45,747 nucleotides of DNA. Origin: Clostridia bacterium (GTDB lineage Bacteria; Bacillota; Clostridia; Oscillospirales; Acutalibacteraceae). Where the stretch lies: positions 1-45,747 of the forward strand of contig JAFQGI010000003.1 in NCBI GenBank assembly GCA_017415515.1. The letters are read 5' to 3'. The number at the start of each line of letters is the position of its first letter. Position 1 is the stretch's first letter. Shown here in pieces: positions 43,519 to 45,747 of the stretch. The notes beneath the pieces were generated by a model that worked only from the letters and a program-made list of their open reading frames with translations, had not been told where the DNA came from and ran no database searches. A program made the translations under genes and the position numbers.

Positions 43519-44505
43519 ATGAATGATACAAAAGAATGCTCCTGTTGCGGTGTTGTTAATCTCAAGCAAGCCAAATTTTGCGGTGGTTGTGGAACGGCCT
43601 TTCCGGTGGAGGTGAAGCGTCCCGAAAATTGCCCCAATTGCGGTGCTCCGTTGCCTGCGACGGTTACGTTTTGTATTGAGTGCGGCTCGAAAATTGCGGA
43701 TGCACCATCCGCAGCACCAAAGACGGAGAAAAAGCCTGTTCGTTACGGTTGTGACCGTTGCGGACATACTTCATTGATGCCGTCACGCTATTGTGAGATG
43801 TGCGGAGGCACTATGAAGCCGGTTTTTTCTGAGGAAAAGCCTGAAAAGAAACCCGTCCGTTCCGGCAAAGCATTGAAATCTCGTACGGAAAAACCGAAGA
43901 GCGATCAAAAGAAAAGGTGGTGGATCATCGGCATCTCCGCTTTTCTTCTGTGCGGCATTATCGGTGGCGTAATATCTTTGATTGTAGGAAACGGCGCTTT
44001 GACCAGGAAAGTGGATGTGGATGATTTCATTTCTGCTTTCGAAGATGCCGGTTATAAGATGGAATACGATTACGATGAAACGCTGAGCGACTTTGAAAAG
44101 CAATTCGGTGTCAGTACCGGAATTGACAAATTTGCCGCATACACAGGAGAGCGCACTCACCTGCAGAATGGCTGGCAGGTAGATGAAAACATTTATTCGT
44201 TCTATTACATCAAATGCGACGATGAGGAATCAGCGGCCATTATTTTCGACGCGATTCGCGATGACCAAATGTACGATAATGCGGAGATGGTGCGTGATCG
44301 AGACCATTCCGAAAAGGTACGCTCGGAAAGTAGCGGATCTACCTATGTGTATAATGGGGAACGGAATTATGACAAACGTTGTAATATCGTGTCGCGTGAG
44401 GGTAACGTGGTCGTGTTCGTAGAGGTTCAAATAGGCGACTACTTCCAATATGACATCCGTTACAATTATAAAGTGGATGAAGTTTTAGAAGAAGTAGGGT
44501 TCTGA
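43519..44505 (+). CDS. Zinc-ribbon membrane protein with extracytoplasmic domain
   Basis: A 328-residue protein. Residues 1-105 hold three zinc-ribbon-like Cys pairs (CSCCG...FCGGCG; CPNCG...FCIECG; GCDRCGH...YCEMCGG). A Lys-rich stretch comes next, then one membrane helix (WWIIGISAFLLCGIIGGVIS, residues about 135-155). The outer domain of about 170 residues ends DEVLEEVGF. The GGAGG before the ATG at 43519 decides the start. Its outer domain looks related to that of the next gene. The zinc ribbons face the cytoplasm if Lys-rich-inside holds. Function unknown. Confidence 0.72.
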   Translation: MNDTKECSCCGVVNLKQAKFCGGCGTAFPVEVKRPENCPNCGAPLPATVTFCIECGSKIADAPSAAPKTEKKPVRYGCDRCGHTSLMPSRYCEMCGGTMKPVFSEEKPEKKPVRSGKALKSRTEKPKSDQKKRWWIIGISAFLLCGIIGGVISLIVGNGALTRKVDVDDFISAFEDAGYKMEYDYDETLSDFEKQFGVSTGIDKFAAYTGERTHLQNGWQVDENIYSFYYIKCDDEESAAIIFDAIRDDQMYDNAEMVRDRDHSEKVRSESSGSTYVYNGERNYDKRCNIVSREGNVVVFVEVQIGDYFQYDIRYNYKVDEVLEEVGF

Positions 44506-44562
44506 GTAGTTTTCGTAAAATGATATTGGTGCATAAAAACGATACGAGGAGAGGGAATACAG

Positions 44563-45261
44563 ATGTTTAAGAAACTGCGAATCGGCTGTTTGCTGTGCGC
44601 GATCGTTATGCTGTTCACCTGTACTTTGGGTGGTTGCACAGCTATGGATACGGACGATGACGATGCCGGCGTTCGCAACAGCTATCATGGCAACAACAGC
44701 AACGACGATAACAACAATAATAGCAATCACGGTAGCGCCGCCCAAAACAAAGTCATTCCTTCAACCTCTCAAATTGAGAGAGCTTTGCAAGCGAAAAACT
44801 ATTTTTGGTTGAGGAATTATGAAGCAGAGGGCGATTTGGACGACATGCCCAATGGGACAGTAAATTGTCGCATTTACGATGCCACTCGGTTTTACGATGA
44901 ATACGGTAACATACATCCGTACAATAGCGCGGAAAGCCCGGAAAGTCTTATGGATAACCGCGATTATGAAAACTTCGAAAGCATATATTTCCTTTATGTC
45001 CAGTTTGACAGTGCTTCCTCGGCAAAAGAAGCGTTTAACGAACTGTTACGCGATGGGATAATCGAAGGCAGTTATTCCTCCGAAAGCGGATCCAACTGGG
45101 AGCGAGCTTGGCAGAATTCTTCGGCACAAGCATGTAACACCTTGTTGTCTCGTATTGATGGTGTTGTGCTTTTGATGTACGCAAACTGGGACGACTTCCA
45201 GGATGCCGGTATCGCATACGACAATGCGGCCATTAAAGCAATGGAAGATTTGGGCTTCTGA
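44563..45261 (+). CDS. Lipoprotein of unknown function
   Basis: A 232-residue predicted lipoprotein. Its signal peptide (MFKKLRIGCLLCAIVMLF) is followed by the lipobox TLGGC with Cys at about residue 25. A low-complexity Asp/Asn/Ser linker follows (residues about 30-62), then a folded domain. The segments IYFLYVQFDSASSAKEAFNE and YDNAAIKAMEDLGF parallel YSFYYIKCDDEESAAIIFDA and YKVDEVLEEVGF of the preceding protein, suggesting a shared domain. AGGAGAGGG precedes the ATG. It would be a substrate of Lgt. Confidence 0.68.
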   Translation: MFKKLRIGCLLCAIVMLFTCTLGGCTAMDTDDDDAGVRNSYHGNNSNDDNNNNSNHGSAAQNKVIPSTSQIERALQAKNYFWLRNYEAEGDLDDMPNGTVNCRIYDATRFYDEYGNIHPYNSAESPESLMDNRDYENFESIYFLYVQFDSASSAKEAFNELLRDGIIEGSYSSESGSNWERAWQNSSAQACNTLLSRIDGVVLLMYANWDDFQDAGIAYDNAAIKAMEDLGF

Positions 45262-45276
45262 GAAGGAGGCGCATAA

Positions 45277-45747
45277 ATGATCAAACTATCTGAATTGCAA
45301 GCGATGGATCATGCTCGCGGTAACAACTTGGGTACGGTGGTATGCCTTGTGGCGATATTGGCGCTTCCGCCATTCTCTTTGCTGTTCGGCGTTTTGTTCG
45401 TGAACGCGGGGATTGATTTGCTTAATGAGGCAAAAGGTACAACCGAGATTGTCATAAACTGTATTTTTATAGCATTTGGTGTAGCCGTAGTCTTTTTTGG
45501 CTTGCTCGTTCCAGTGAAAATTTTCAAGGGTGTTATGGCTGTGAAGAAAAACACCTACCGCATTTTTCGGGAAAACGACGTGATCGTGGATGCCCGAAAG
45601 GAACTGAGCAAGGCGCATGTGCCCGATGACGGCAGACGCTGGCTGCTGGTCAGCACCGATCTGTATGCTCTGCTGCTCAAGGACAAGGATCATTTCGTTC
45701 ACGCTACGGGCGCGGGCGATCAGGTCATCGCAAGCGGCGCACTGGGC
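45277..45747 (+). CDS. Membrane protein of unknown function, 3' end outside the window
   Basis: An open frame of at least 157 codons running off the right edge. It starts MIKLSELQAMDHARGNNLG with AGAAGGAGG 7 bp before the ATG, 16 bp after the lipoprotein stop. Two membrane helices are visible, about residues 20-40 (TVVCLVAILALPPFSLLFGV) and 58-78 (CIFIAFGVAVVFFGLLVP). A soluble C-terminal part with TYRIFRENDVIVDARKELSK follows. It likely belongs to the same unit as the two preceding genes. Confidence 0.65.
   Translation, partial: MIKLSELQAMDHARGNNLGTVVCLVAILALPPFSLLFGVLFVNAGIDLLNEAKGTTEIVINCIFIAFGVAVVFFGLLVPVKIFKGVMAVKKNTYRIFRENDVIVDARKELSKAHVPDDGRRWLLVSTDLYALLLKDKDHFVHATGAGDQVIASGALG

Overview
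The window looks like part of the chromosome of a spore-forming, GC-rich gut Clostridia, most likely an Oscillospirales (Ruminococcaceae/Oscillospiraceae-like) organism. This is inferred from the spoIIAA-spoIIAB-sigF operon, a GlgC/GlgD pair in a glgBCDA glycogen operon, a fused IspDF, strong AGGAGG-type ribosome binding sites, a cysteine T-box, and a dispersed family of short palindromic intergenic repeats. The species cannot be named from the sequence. I see no rRNA or tRNA genes and no CRISPR array.

Region by region. 1-6.0 kb is an exopolysaccharide region: a polysaccharide pyruvyl transferase and an unusual fusion of a Wzx/MATE-type flippase with an FrhB-like (F420 hydrogenase/dehydrogenase beta subunit) domain point right. 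A secreted protein and a CpsB phosphatase/CpsD kinase pair converge on them from the other strand. 6.3-9.7 kb holds a PHP phosphoesterase, nadE, an orphan 253-residue protein with its own promoter and terminator, and a cluster of very small ORFs, one of which looks frameshifted. 9.7-13.4 kb has an HD-domain dNTPase divergent from metY and metA (O-acetylhomoserine route to methionine). polA follows, then glgBCDA (16.5-22.2 kb). 22.3-23.7 kb is the minus-strand sporulation operon. 24.1-25.1 kb is an XRE regulator. 25.3-27.6 kb holds ispDF and pfkA. A five-gene minus-strand operon runs mtnN-ymfF-ymfH-lgt-folD (32.8 to 27.7 kb).

From 33 kb the strand switches: a WYL regulator, DUF1385 protein, prmC, recA (with a LexA-like box), recX, rimO and pgsA, then a Cys-specific T-box leader driving cysE-cysS, and mntP. 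The right end (43.2-45.7 kb) is accessory in character. A small XRE repressor is divergent from a zinc-ribbon membrane protein, a lipoprotein with a look-alike C-terminal domain, and a two-helix membrane protein cut by the window edge. Base composition there is visibly more AT-rich.

The most unusual items are four. (1) The flippase-FrhB fusion has lost the usual ferredoxin module. (2) At least seven copies of an intergenic element keep two or three stems paired although the stem sequences differ, with one copy inside the ispDF leader and one in a divergent promoter region. (3) The zinc-ribbon/lipoprotein cluster has palindromic operators. (4) The Cys T-box controls cysES. Functional statements are homology judgements made by eye; no database search was run.
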